Numbered from the stretch's first letter, positions 22,005 through 33,103 are shown. The stretch: 64,000 bases of DNA from Hydrangea macrophylla (GCA_033977485.1 CM066988.1:72345169-72409168), one strand, 5' to 3'. Notes: a model not told the origin generated them from the letters alone. Numbers and translations are program-made.

Positions 22005-22009
22005 AGTCC
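22005..22009 (+). repeat. Target-site duplication of B, left (AGTCC)
   Basis: Exact match to 43581-43585. Removing B restores continuous gag wording. Confidence 0.9.
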
Positions 22010-22630
22010 TATGGATACCGGGATTCTACCGCTTCGTTATGTTTTTGAAACTTGTTTGACTTTTGAATCAAGGAAAGAGAAAAGGTCTGTTGAAAACAGA
22101 TACAGAGTCGCCACTTGGTCTTTAAGGAACCAAAAAACCTAATTTGACTCACCCAAACGGATAAAGGGCACCGGCCCTTCATAACCAAAGAACTTGGCTC
22201 GGGGTTTTGGTACGAGAGAGGAAGGAGCCTTTGTTACGACTAAAACACCCTCAACTCACCCCGTCTTTCGACGGGCCTCAATTAGCATCCAAATAATCAT
22301 CTTATACTATGTTTGGTTCGACAAATAATACTATGATAGTATATTACATCACATAAGAAAATTTGAAAATGGAAGATCTAAAGATAAGATATCATTCATA
22401 AGATCTAAGCCAAATATCACACAATGCAAAGTGAAAGATCACAAAAATAACCTAGGAAAAATCGTCTAATCATGTATCAAATAATCAAGACTTCCTAATC
22501 TAAAGTGGGACATGAATTGTTATTGAAACAAATAATAAAAGAAATCAAAATATGCTTAGCAAGCTAGTATGATGCATGTTAATCTTTCAGAAAAAGAAGA
22601 CCTCTCAATCCCCGGGATGGATGAGAAAGG
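22010..22630 (-). repeat. 3' LTR of B, distal segment
   Basis: Aligns with 40320-40935. The 3' LTR is split at 22630 by E1. Confidence 0.9.
22626..22630 (+). repeat. Target-site duplication of E1, left (AAAGG)
   Basis: Exact match to 30289-30293. The uninterrupted B LTR at 40931-40940 has a single copy. Confidence 0.95.
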
Positions 22631-23639
22631 TGTTGGGTTTGTGCCCTCAAACCATTACTTTATGTATGAGACATTAGCATTATAATATATGGATATCAGC
22701 TTTACATTTCATTGTGTATGTTTCTTTCATGAGATGATTGTTTTGTCCTTAAGTATCATAGTAAGCAATTCGTGTGTGTATGAGATACACATAAGTGAGA
22801 TACGAATTACTATTCTTTGATACTTAGAATATGTCACAGTGGATGATGAGACTGGATACCTCATCAGGTCTACACTGTAGCATAATTAACTACCATTGGA
22901 TGGAGTGATTAATCTCAATCACTAGAGTGTAGCTCTTAGTTGATATGCTAGTGCTTATGGTGCATTGACGGACCTGAGCTTTCCTATTGACGCTTAAGGC
23001 TGTCAACAGTCAATAGGAACTCATAACTTGTATAAGGTACGTGTTCTCAATCTTGAGATGATTATGAACACAGACTATGGATATGGCTGCTTTGACTTAC
23101 CAATCAGTGAGGTCTATAGAAGATCAACACCTGGGTATCTTGGGTATGTCATGTCCATAGGGTTGTGAACATATATTGTCAAGATAGAATCTACCCTCTG
23201 ATTCAGAGTAAGCATTCCCTTGAGAATGTCACCAAGTTGATTACTGAGTACTGCAGTCTTGTTGATAAGAGTTATCAACATGTTTGGTAATCATGAGTAG
23301 TGAATGGGACTCAAGGAATACAAGAAGTAATCATGATTCAGGTTGACAGTAACAGTTATCCGACTACCTGAATGTGATTACGAATGCTGACGGTAGAGGG
23401 ACATTAGTACACCATACAAGTCTAGTTATCGCTTCGGATATGTTCTTTTGCGTTGGAGTTCAGTTATCGTTTTATAGTGGAATAAACGTTAACTGACCAG
23501 TTAGTTAGTTTGCTGATCAAAGAGTTTGGTCATGGTAATTAACAAACTGGTCTGAGCCAACAATAAAGAGCCTAGGAGGTCCCACTCTTAGCTCCGCTAG
23601 GATGCTTGGAAAGACACTTGAGGAAGCTGTTAAGACAGG

Positions 23640-23750
23640 TTCGATCGATCGAAGTATGTTCGATCGATTGAAGTTAGCAGGTTCGATCAATCGAGAATGG
23701 TTCGATCGATCGAAGGTTCGATCGATCGAAGTCACTTCGATCGATTGAAG
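23640..23750. promoter_or_regulatory. CGATCG dyad cluster in E1 5' LTR
   Basis: Six TTCGATCGATCGAA-type palindromes spaced by 3-10 bp, ending 22 bp before the TATA box. The 3' LTR counterpart is 29802-29912. Two of the three differences between the two copies are CpG transitions. Confidence 0.65.
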
Positions 23751-23771
23751 TCTAGGTCGGTTCTGGAAATC

Positions 23772-23779
23772 TATAAATA
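23772..23779 (+). promoter_or_regulatory. TATA box of E1 5' LTR
   Basis: TATAAATA. The 3' LTR copy has AATAAATA at the same place. Confidence 0.6.
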
Positions 23780-24128
23780 GGGCAGCTGCGTTCTGGAAGT
23801 AAGTGATCGTCGTTTTTATACGCAGAAGCTGCAGAAACTATCATAGTCTTCCCAAAACCTTCCTATCCTCTCTATTAGGGTTCCCACCAACCCTAGTCTT
23901 TCCGGCAGGCATCCGCAGGAGTCATAAGGGTGAAGATCATCTAGTGGAGGCTGCTGGAAGTTAAAGTTTCAGAATTGGGTTCAAGACACTAAGGTATAAT
24001 TCTTGCACCCCCTTGTACGCATCTATGGAATTGATGAGTAGTAGATCCTGGAATACCAAAAGTATTATAACTTAACCTATTTCCGCTGCGTGTTTAAACT
24101 CTAACTTTAAACCACTTTTTCCTTCAAT

Positions 24129-24140
24129 TGGTATCAGAGC
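24129..24140 (+). other. Primer binding site of E1 (initiator Met tRNA)
   Basis: TGGTATCAGAGC two bases after the LTR, the canonical copia primer site. Confidence 0.95.
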
Positions 24141-25826
24141 CACGCTCGTTTGGATCTATAGATGCATTTTTGGAACCCTAGTTTTGATTTGCATGTTGAT
24201 TTTAGAACTGTTTTCGAAACTGCATCGTCACAGATCTGTTTCTGCAGTGTTATCGCAGCAGAATACAAAACTGTGATTGCATAGGATGCAAGGTGGGTTC
24301 GATCGATCGAACTTGTTTCGATCGATCGAACATTCTGTTCTCAATCGATCGAACTAGTTTCGATCGATCGAAGCCTTCTGGTGTTCGATCGATCGAATAG
24401 TGTTAGATCGATCGAGACAGATTCTCTGTCTAGGTGTTCTCTTCACAGTTGTAAAGGTTTTTTAAATTATACTTTAATCTTAAATTATTTCTGTAAAATT
24501 TTTAAATCATTCTGTGAAACAGAATGTTCAAGCGATTGAACAGTGTTCAATCGATCGAAGGTTCGAGCGATCGAACGGTCTTCGATCGATCGAACTGTGG
24601 CAGAGAAGTAAGATGCTATTTTAAGTTCTAATTCAGTATGTAAAGTGTTTATATACTGTGTGAATCAATTAAGTGTTCCAATAGTTACATATATTTGTTA
24701 TGTATGTGTGGATGCGTGTACGACTAACCCTTTTGCAGCAAAATTAGTCGCTATCTCCCATGGCACCAAGTCGTTTAAATATTTATATTTAAATTGTTTG
24801 AGATTGGTGCATGTTGTAATTTATTAATGGTTTGGTTTTAAGGCGTATGTAAAGGGCGCTGCGGCTTCAATCCTACGAAAAGGAAAGTCGCACCGGTTTC
24901 CCTAGCCTTTTATTTCCTTTTTGCTATTTCCTTTTTCTAGATAAATTGTAAGCTTCAAAAGAAGCATAGGTCCAATGTAATAGAATTAGAAATTCCATAA
25001 AGATGGAGCAAGGAGCCGTTGTCCATAAAGATGGAGCCGGAGGCGACCAAACCAAGAAGGTGGATCTATGGAAATAGAGCCATGGGAGATAGAGGCATTG
25101 TTTGAATGCCTATATTTTATTTTAGTTTTTTGTTTTATGTGCTTGTTTTGTGATTGGCGTATAATACATTGTTGCATCCACTTAAAACAAGTTTTCTAAA
25201 ATAAAATTCAAAAATCGTTTTCAACACATTAGTAAACATTGGATGTTTATGGGTAGTGTGTGAAAACATTTTTTCAAAAGCAAAATCCTTAATTTACTAA
25301 ATCTAGTGGGAGAGGGTCTTATCAAATAACACCCACGATCTTCCATTAACGGTTCATTGTAAGATGAGTAGTGTATTCTGTGTCACCTCGCCAGGGGTGA
25401 TCATTCCATACGGAGGGTACACTGTTCATTGGTTACTAGATGTGAACTTCCTATGGATAGGATCAATCAGACGTGTTAGAGGGTGACCACCACACGGAGG
25501 CGCTACTTGAGACGGTTGTGATTGGATCCTAGTTAATGGTACACACTAGCTAAGCTATGGATAAGGGATCCCACACGGGGCATTATTCAGAAACTTAGAG
25601 ATCAAATAGGTTCGGGAGTCATGGCTATTTTGCAAGAGTTGCATAGCGGATAAGTCATGATAAATCGAAAGATCGAACATTGACCACCACACGGAGGCTT
25701 TATTCTTTCGTTTCGATATTCCGGCGACTTTGTTTTTAAATAAGAGTTTTAAGGATTCTTTTATTTCAAACTGTCAATTCTGATATCCATATTTATTTTG
25801 TTTGTTTGATTTTCAGTAATCACATA
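24141..25826 (+). other. Leader of E1 with dyad clusters
   Basis: Untranslated leader of 1.7 kb. Two CGATCG dyad clusters (24298-24417 and 24527-24596) lie near the primer site. At 25380-25710 the word CACACGGAGGC or a variant occurs four times in a phrase GACCACCACACGGAGGC. Both features are conserved in the E2 and E3 leaders. Confidence 0.65.
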
Positions 25827-26075
25827 ATGTCTGGATCTGCATTTAGTCCACTTGCTACCATACTCACTCAAAACAAGTTAACTGGAAATAACTACACTGA
25901 ATGGAAACGTAACCTTGACATCGTTTTAACTGCGGAGGATCACATATATGTCCTCACCACCCCAAGCCCTGAAGAACCCGCGGCAAATGCTTCGGCAGCT
26001 GCCAGACGCGAGTTCGACAAATGGTTTGTATGTGATTACTCCCAATATTTCAAAAGATTCTTGTTTGGAACTTAA
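25827..26075 (+). pseudogene. gag: Copia gag, N-terminal remnant
   Basis: From ATG 25827: MSGSAFSPLATIL then LTGNNYTEWKRNLDIVL, the usual start of this kind of copia gag, to FDKW at about 26025. There a deletion joins it, out of frame, to the pre-integrase region, giving 16 unrelated codons and a stop. E3 has a counterpart of 1,037 bp at this junction holding the rest of gag, the CCHC knuckle and protease. The deletion ends share at least AAATGG. Confidence 0.85.
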
Positions 26076-28146
26076 TAACTCAGTGGTAACTTTACCATCT
26101 AAAAGAAAGGAACCTTCCACTAATCCAACAAGGCTTTGGCATATGAGGCTTGGCCATATCAATCTGAATAGGATTGGCAGACTAGTCAAAGAAGGGGTCT
26201 TAGGCGATTTGGTTCTCGAACCAATGGAAGTCTGCGAGTCTTGTTTGGAGGGTAAGATGACCAAAAGGCCCTTTCCTGCAAAGGGCAACATGACCAATGC
26301 ATTGTTGGAATTAGTTCATACTGATGTGTGTGGACCAATAAATATTAGAGCAAGGGGTGGTTATGAGTATTTCATAACATTTACCGATGACCACTCTAGG
26401 TATGGATATGTGTACCTAATGCAGCACAAGTCTGAAGCCTTTGAAAAGTTCAAAGAGTTTAGGGCTGAAGTGGGGAAGCAATCGGGCACACATATCAAGG
26501 CCATTCGATCTGATCGAGGTGGCGAGTACCTCTCTAATGAGTTTATTGATCACCTCGTACAGAATGGGATTCTATCACAGTTGACTGCACCTGGTACGCC
26601 TCAGCAGAACGGTGTAGCGGAGAGAAGGAATCGAACTCTTTTAGACATGACTAGGTCGATGATGAGTTATTCAGAGTTGCCATTATTCCTTTGGGGTTAT
26701 GCTTTGGAAACCGCTGCATACATACTAAATCTAGTACCAAGCAAATCTGTTCCCAGGACACCACGAGAGATGTGGATTGGGCGCAAGCCTTCTTTGCAAC
26801 ATCTCCGGATATGGGGGTGTCCGGCACATGTGCTCAAAGGAAAGATGAGCAAGTTGGATTCTAGATCGGAAGTATGTTACTTTGTAGGGTATCCAAAGGG
26901 TACTTATGGATGGTATTTTTATGATCCAAGAGAACAGAAAGTGTTTGTTAGTACAAATGTTGTTTTCTTGGAGGATGATTATATCATGAACCATAAACCT
27001 AAGGGAAGGATAGATCTTAGAGAGATAGAAGGAGAGCCCTCAGTCCAACCCGCAGTTGATAACGATGAAAATCAAGAAAATACCACTTCTTCACCCATTT
27101 CCACACCGGTACCTCGTCGTAGTGGGAGGATTATCAGCCAGCCTGATAGATACATGTTCTTAGGAGAAGTTTTTGAAGCTGTCTCCATAGAATCTGAATC
27201 TGATCCTACCACTTACGAAGAGGCAATGGCTGATGTTGATTCAGCTCATTGGATTAAAGCTATGAAGGCTGAATTGGAATCTATGGATTCCAATCAGGTC
27301 TGGGATCTTGAACTTCCAGCTAATATTAAACCCATTGGCTGCAAGTGGGTCTATAAGAGGAAAAGAGGATCTGATGGAAAGGTTGAGACCTTTAAGGCAA
27401 GGCTTGTGGCGAAAGGCTATACTCAGAGGGAGGGCATTGACTATGAGGAAACCTTCTCGCCGGTAGCCATGCTCAAGTCCATCAGAATACTCTTATCCAT
27501 TGCTGCATGCCTAGATTATGAAATCTGGCAGATGGACGTCAAGACTGCATTCTTGAATGGCAATCTTGAGGAGGACATCTATATGCAACAACCAGAAGGG
27601 TTCATAGCTGGTCGGAAAGGTAACTTGGTACGCAAGTTGCAAAAGTCCATTTATGGGCTTAAGCAGGCATCCAGAAGTTGGAACATCCGATTTGACCAAG
27701 TGGTCAAGTCGTTTGGTTTCATACAGAATCTGGATGAGCCTTGTGTATACAAGAAATGTGAAGGAAAAGTAGTGGCTTTTCTTGTGCTTTACGTTGACGA
27801 CATTCTACTCATTGGGAATGATGTAGCGGCGCTGTCAACGGTCAAGGTTTGGCTAGCTAGTACTTTCGATATGAAGGATCTAGGAGAGGCGAGCTATATT
27901 CTTGGGATCAAGCTCTTTCGGGATCGCAAGCGAAAGATAATGGGATTATCTCAAGCTGGTTATATCGAGAAAGTGCTAACTAGGTTTTCAATGGATAATT
28001 CGAAGAAAGGTTTGTTACCTTTCAGGCATGGTTTAGCGTTCTCCAAGGACCAGTGTCCAAAGACACAAGAGGAGAGGAATCGCATGGTAGGAATTCCCTA
28101 TGCCTCGGTAGTGGGAAGTCTCATGTATGGCGATGTTATGCACTAG
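25948..28146 (+). CDS. pol: Copia pol: integrase and reverse transcriptase
   Basis: The open frame has 732 codons. Homology to pol starts at about residue 26 ([13 protein letters not shown]), upstream codons being gag read out of frame. In order there is an integrase HHCC finger ([13 protein letters not shown] to CESCLEGK) and the integrase catalytic core, with acidic residues in [17 protein letters not shown] and [11 protein letters not shown]. The GKKPS-like region [13 protein letters not shown] follows. RT starts near [12 protein letters not shown], with [27 protein letters not shown] and the catalytic [12 protein letters not shown]. It stops at 28146 because of an extra G near 28129, which moves the reading into the RNase H frame. 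Confidence 0.92.
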   Translation: MSSPPQALKNPRQMLRQLPDASSTNGLYVITPNISKDSCLELNNSVVTLPSKRKEPSTNPTRLWHMRLGHINLNRIGRLVKEGVLGDLVLEPMEVCESCLEGKMTKRPFPAKGNMTNALLELVHTDVCGPINIRARGGYEYFITFTDDHSRYGYVYLMQHKSEAFEKFKEFRAEVGKQSGTHIKAIRSDRGGEYLSNEFIDHLVQNGILSQLTAPGTPQQNGVAERRNRTLLDMTRSMMSYSELPLFLWGYALETAAYILNLVPSKSVPRTPREMWIGRKPSLQHLRIWGCPAHVLKGKMSKLDSRSEVCYFVGYPKGTYGWYFYDPREQKVFVSTNVVFLEDDYIMNHKPKGRIDLREIEGEPSVQPAVDNDENQENTTSSPISTPVPRRSGRIISQPDRYMFLGEVFEAVSIESESDPTTYEEAMADVDSAHWIKAMKAELESMDSNQVWDLELPANIKPIGCKWVYKRKRGSDGKVETFKARLVAKGYTQREGIDYEETFSPVAMLKSIRILLSIAACLDYEIWQMDVKTAFLNGNLEEDIYMQQPEGFIAGRKGNLVRKLQKSIYGLKQASRSWNIRFDQVVKSFGFIQNLDEPCVYKKCEGKVVAFLVLYVDDILLIGNDVAALSTVKVWLASTFDMKDLGEASYILGIKLFRDRKRKIMGLSQAGYIEKVLTRFSMDNSKKGLLPFRHGLAFSKDQCPKTQEERNRMVGIPYASVVGSLMYGDVMH

Positions 28147-28777
28147 ACCAGATATCTGTTTTGCCGTTGGCATGGTTAGCAGGTATCAATCGAATCCTGG
28201 TCCAGAGCACTGGACAGCCGTTAAGCACATTCTTAAGTACTTGAGAAGAACTAAAGATTACATGCTTATGTACGGCGGTAGTGAGTTAATTCCAGTAGGA
28301 TACACTGACTCGGACTTTATGTCAGATAAAGATTCGAGAAAGTCGACATCCGGACATCTCTTTACCTTGGGAGGTGGTGTTGTTAGTTGGAGGAGCATTA
28401 AGCAGAAATGCATTGCAGACTCAACTACAGAAGCTGAGTATGTGGCTGCTTGTGAAGCCGCAAAGGAAGCTGTTTGGCTCAAGAAGTTCCTTATGGAACT
28501 CGAGGTGGTACCAGCGTCGTTGTCACCTATTACGCTATACTGCGATAATAGTGGGGCAGTGGCTCAGTCCAAGGAGCCAAGGAACCACGGGAAGGGAAAG
28601 CACGTAGAGCGGAAATATCACCTGATCCGAGATATAGTTCAACGTGGAGATGTGACTGTCACCAAGATTGCCACCGCTGACAATCTTGCTGATCCGTTTA
28701 CAAAGGCCTTACCACAGAAGGTCTTTGATCGTCATCTAGATAGTCTAGGTCTTAGATGTAGTTCTGAATGGTTGTGA
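28127..28777 (+). CDS. pol: Copia pol C-terminus: RT end and RNase H
   Basis: The frame takes over after the frameshift near 28129. It reads [20 protein letters not shown] (end of RT). RNase H follows with [29 protein letters not shown] and LYCDNSGAV, which hold the catalytic acidic residues, and then [10 protein letters not shown]. It ends at 28777, 15 bp before the 3' LTR. The domain is otherwise full length. Confidence 0.9.
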   Translation: MAMLCTRPDICFAVGMVSRYQSNPGPEHWTAVKHILKYLRRTKDYMLMYGGSELIPVGYTDSDFMSDKDSRKSTSGHLFTLGGGVVSWRSIKQKCIADSTTEAEYVAACEAAKEAVWLKKFLMELEVVPASLSPITLYCDNSGAVAQSKEPRNHGKGKHVERKYHLIRDIVQRGDVTVTKIATADNLADPFTKALPQKVFDRHLDSLGLRCSSEWL

Positions 28778-28780
28778 GTG

Positions 28781-28792
28781 CAAGTGGGAGTT
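28781..28792 (+). other. Polypurine tract of E1
   Basis: CAAGTGGGAGTT directly before the 3' LTR, the usual AAGTGGGAG-type tract of copia elements. E3 has its complement at 57825-57836. Confidence 0.85.
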
Positions 28793-30288
28793 TGTTGGGT
28801 TTGTGCCCTCAAACCATTACTTTATGTATGAGACATTAGCATTATAATATATGGATATCAGCTTTACATTTCATTGTGTATGTTTCTCTCATGAGATGAT
28901 TGTTTTGTCCTTAAGTATCATAGTAAACAATTCGTGTGTGTATGAGATACACACAAGTGAGATACGAATTACTATTCTTTGATACTTAGAATATGTCACA
29001 GTGGATGATGAGACTGGATACCTCATCAGGTCTACACTGTAGCATAATTAACTACCATTGGATGGAGTGATTAATCTCAATCACTATAGTGTAGCTCTTA
29101 GTTGATATGCTAGTGCTTATAGTGCATTGACGGACCTGAGCTTTCCTATTGACGCTTAAGGCTGTCAACAGTCAATAGGAACTCATAACTTGTATAAGGT
29201 ACGTGTTCTCAATCTTGAGATGATTATGAACACAGACTATGGATATGGCTGCTTTGACTTACCAATCAGTGAGGTCTATAGAAGATCAACACCTGGGTAT
29301 CTTGGGTATGTCATGTCCATAGGGTTGTGAACATATATTGTCAAGATAGAATCTACCCTCTGATTCAGAGTAAGCATTCCCTTGAGAATGTCACCAAGTT
29401 GATTACTGAGTACTGCAGTCTTGTTGATAAGAGTTATCAACATGTTTGGTAATCATGAGTAGTGAATGGGACTCAAGGAATACAAGAAGTAATCATGATT
29501 CAGGTTGACAGTAACAGTTATCCGACTACCTGAATATGATTACGAATGCTGACGGTAGAGGGACATTAGTACACCATACAAGTCTAGTTATCGCTTCGGA
29601 TATGTTCTTTTGCGTTGGAGTTCAGTTATCGTTTTATAGTGGAATAAACGTTAACTGACCAGTTAGTTAGTTTGCTGATCAAAGAATTTGGTCATGGTAA
29701 TTAACAAACTGGTCTGAGCCAACAATAAAGAGCCTAGGAGGTCCCACTCTTAGCTCCGCTAGGATGCTTGGAAAGACACTTGAGGAAGCTGTTAAGACAG
29801 GTTCGATCGATCGAAGTATGTTCGATCGATTGAAGTCAGCAGGTTCGATCGATCGAGAATGGTTCGATCGATCGAAGGTTCGATCGATCGAAGTCACTTC
29901 GATCGATCGAAGTCTAGGTCGGTTCTGGAAATCAATAAATAGGGCAGCTGTGTTCTAGAAGTAAGTGATCGTCGTTTTTATACGCAGAAGCTGCAGAAAC
30001 TATCATAGTCTTCCCAAAACCTTCCTATCCTCTCTATTAGGGTTCCCACCAACCCTAGTCTTTCCGGCAGGCATCCGCAGGAGTCATAAGGGTGAAGATC
30101 ATCTAGTGGAGGCTGCTGGAAGTTAAAGTTTCAGAATTGGGTTCAAGACACTAAGGTATAATTCTTGCACCCCCTTGTACGCATCTATGGAATTGACGAG
30201 TAGTAGATCCTGGAATACCAAAAGTATTATAACTTAACCTATTTCCGCTGCGCGTTTAAACTCTAACTTTAAAGCACTTTTTCCTTCA
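28793..30288 (+). repeat. 3' LTR of E1
   Basis: 1,496 bp, same ends as the 5' LTR. It carries the dyad cluster 29802-29912 and a mutated TATA position (29934-29941). Confidence 0.95.
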
Positions 30289-30293
30289 AAAGG
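30289..30293 (+). repeat. Target-site duplication of E1, right (AAAGG)
   Basis: Pairs with 22626-22630. Confidence 0.95.
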
Positions 30294-33089
30294 ATGATTA
30301 GATCGGGGGAAGCATGAATGTGTGATCAAGTTCATTCCTTATAATCTTCTTAGATTAGGAGCCATGAAGGTCCCAAATCTTGCATGGATGCAATGTATGT
30401 ATCTAGAATGTGCCAAGGTTGTAGTGTGCTTTGTGTTCATGGACTCCTAGAATGACTTAGAAGTCTATAATGTGTATGAATGAATGAATGAAATCATCAT
30501 GGGATATGTACAAATGTAGTATGAACTACTTCCTAAGATATGAACTAATTTTGAAGGCATATAAGCATCAAATCAAAGAATGAAAGTTAAAAGGTGCTCG
30601 CTGTGAATAGTGGATAGAACAGTAGTATGATCTTGTAAAAATGGAAACGAGGGGTTAGGAATGTTTTCAATGCACGATTTTTTATGGAGATTTTCCTTAT
30701 TGTGTCTAGAACACAAACCAAAAAGCCAATCTTTAATAACTATCACAGATTGAGAGAAATCAGATGAACAACAGAGGTCACTCAGAAACAGAGTCCGTAC
30801 TGTCGACTGAAATGTTGAAACATCTTAGAAAATGAAAACGAGTGATCTAGAGGCCCATTTTATACAGAGAGTTACCTAAGACATTGAAGTTTAAAGTAAA
30901 AATAAGTTGGGACCACCCCTTTTAAAAAATATTTCTGAAACAGTGGTTGGAAATTAGTCAAGCTGCTGTGACAGCAGAGGCAGAATGTCTGGAAGGAATG
31001 TTTGGGCCCAAATGGACTATTTTCAAGTACTTCCAAGTCAAACCAAAAATCATGGGTGTTCTCCAATGAGTTTGGAAGATTTTACAAGTGGCCTTGCATC
31101 TATATGTTGAGTATTGAGTTCTAGAGAAATCTTTGAACTCAGCTCACTCACTGTTTTGACTCACTGTTTTGAAGATTTTGGGGAAAATAAGGTTTTCTTT
31201 CTTGAAATCAAAATGAGAGGGATTGAGGGGGGTTTTGAAATAGAGGTTTTGAAAGAGTATTTTCAATACTCAATAAAGATTATAACCGCTTAAAATGCCA
31301 ACATTCAACTCATCATCAAGAACCTCCAAGATTGTTGGAGAAACTTATTTTCATTTGAGCATAACTTCAATACACTTCAAGGACACCTTGGAGGTATTGA
31401 AGTTATGATCATCATCTATCAAACATGTTTTTGAGGTCAAGAGCTACTATCCATAAGGATTCACTCACCCCAAACTTCATGTCATCATTTAGATGATGAT
31501 GAACTAGTAAGTAAATAAAGAAAATCAAAAAGAAATGAGGTGAGAGGAGATAAACAATGAATAAACAAGCAAGTAGATAATGATCAATAGATGATATTCA
31601 TGAAGTATTGAACTTGTAGATTGGTGTTTCACTCATATGTAATGACATTTGATATGGAAGAAGCTTCCACTCTCTTAAATGCTCACTAAAATGGTGGTTG
31701 GGTGTATTGAATGTTGAAGTAAATGGGAGTAATGAAGTAAAAACAAAGTTTAGAACTCACTTTTGTTTTGAAAATCAAAGAAGAAAGCTTCTTTTCTCTC
31801 TAGTCTAACCTTATCTCTACAACTTTCTCTCCCAAACTTTATCTAAACTTGCATTTCACTCCCCTAAAATGAAGAGCAATTGGGGGGTTTAAATGGGAGT
31901 AATGAAGTAAAAACAAAGTTTAGAAAATACTTTTGTTTTGAAAATCAAGAAAGCTTCTTTTCTCTCTACTCTAACCTTATCTCTACAACTTTCTCTCCCA
32001 AACTTTCTCTAAACTTGCATTTCACTCCCCTAAAATGAAGAGCAATGGGGGGTTTAAATAGGCCAACTTGGGGTGGTTTTGGGATTTAGAAAGTATTCCC
32101 ATTGGCTCCAAACATCTGAAATCATAAAACTATGTCATTTTGGTTTTTAATTAATCAAAATGAATCCCCAAGAAAAATTACAAAAAAACACCATTCTGGA
32201 GGGGAGTGCCGCGGCGGCACTGGGCCAGTGCCGTGGCGGCACTGCTCCTCCTTCGTCCAGATAATGCTGTTTAGGCCCCCTGAGGTTCCGGTAGTCGTGA
32301 AAAGGCCCTATTTCGTCCGAAATTCACAAAAAATGCGTACGAACTCCAAATTGAGGTTGTGTTATACCGTTGGAAAGGTAATGGAGTCTACTTTACATAA
32401 AAAAATAGTTCGGGGATAGGTCACTTTGAAAAGTTTTACGGTATTCGCGATAAAAGCCGATTTGATCGCCTTTTTCGGCTTTGGAAATCCACAATAAATT
32501 CGTTTTAAATCCAGGGATTAAGTGCGATATACCGTTGGAAAGCTATTGACCTCTAGTATCCATGAAAAATATTTGAAAATTGTTTCGGTGCCCCGATTCC
32601 AAAGTCAAATCTTGGTCAAACTGGTCAAACTTGGGATTCCAGGGAAGTTCTGGGAACCTCCGGGAGCTCCCAGGAGCCGACGTTTTTGCTCGATTAGCTT
32701 TTAAAACTCATTTTAATACTTTGCTAATGATACTGGTGAATTCGGATAATTTTGGTCAAACTTGGTCAAACCTGGTCACACCTTGGTCAAACCGGTCAAC
32801 GGGGACTTTCGGAAAACTTCCGGAACTTCCGGGGGTCTCTGGGAGCTGACGATTTCTTCCAGTTTTACTTCAAAACTCATTTTATCATTTTTCTTACGAC
32901 ATAGCATGTTTTCAGAACTTCGGGACCAAATCTGGGAGTCTTCGGGCTTTTAGGGGCATTTTGGTCAATCTGAGCATTCTGAGAGATAGAGCTGACTTCC
33001 AGGAGTCCTTTTGAGTCTTTTACGATCATTGTGAACCACCAAGCTATGGGTCTCCTAAATCTGATAGCCGACAAAATGGGGTGTCTACA
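30294..33089 (-). repeat. 3' LTR of B, proximal segment
   Basis: Aligns with 40936-43580 at roughly 2% divergence. It contains a tandem duplication of about 165-170 bp (31721-31890 and 31891-32055) that is single in the 5' LTR, explaining most of the 156-bp length difference. TATA-like TATTTAAA on the minus strand at 32053-32060 and two GC-rich dyads at 32205-32243. Confidence 0.9.
32205..32243. promoter_or_regulatory. GC-rich dyads in B 3' LTR
   Basis: Two copies of AGTGCCGCGGCGGCACT, the second with one change, in AT-rich surroundings, upstream of the TATA-like box in the sense of the element. Confidence 0.5.
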
Positions 33090-33103
33090 ATTTGCCCCTC
33101 TTT
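33090..33103 (-). other. Polypurine tract of B
   Basis: Minus strand AAAGAGGGGCAAAT adjoining the LTR start TGTAGACACC. It matches D's tract. Confidence 0.85.

Larger units (their letters stand above)
20579..22009 (+). pseudogene. gag: Athila-type gag of C, split by element B
   Basis: One reading frame from ATG 20579 with two in-frame stops: TGA at 20903 (arginine expected, CGA) and TAG at 21431 (tryptophan expected, ETW). The gag core has the LFPFSLKDKAKYWL signature followed by AFLQKFFP and LLCSCPHHQVPKW. The zinc knuckle reads CALYSDPSHSILAC, with tyrosine replacing the second cysteine. A run of asparagines is encoded by an AAT microsatellite (about 21801-21832), and proline runs follow. 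B is inserted after codon LE-S. Because insertion plus duplicated target is 21,576 bp, a multiple of three, the frame resumes in register at 43586. Confidence 0.88.
22631..24126 (+). repeat. 5' LTR of E1
   Basis: Starts TGTTGGGTTTGTGCCCTCAA and ends TTTTTCCTTCA. The promoter-like arrangement is a dyad cluster at 23640-23750, then TATAAATA at 23772-23779. Confidence 0.95.
22631..30288 (+). mobile_element. Element E1: young Ty1/copia retrotransposon
   Basis: Two LTRs of exactly 1,496 bp (22631-24126, 28793-30288), TG...CA ends, about 16 differences by eye (about 1%), exact AAAGG duplication, initiator-Met primer site at 24129, leader of 1.7 kb, gag start, integrase, RT, RNase H and polypurine tract. 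Domain order integrase before RT defines Ty1/copia. A deletion removed most of gag and all of protease, so E1 is defective although recent. Confidence 0.95.

Noticed and set aside
23517..23735. Minus-strand frame of 72 codons with repeated IDRS/RSIEP wording, also at 29679-29897
   Set aside because: It is the translation of the CGATCG dyad cluster in E1's LTRs. Similar short frames appear over every cluster; the dyads explain the peptide repeats.
25926..26297. Minus-strand frame of 123 codons opposite E1 gag/integrase
   Set aside because: Shadow of the coding strand; no match to a known antisense ORF type.
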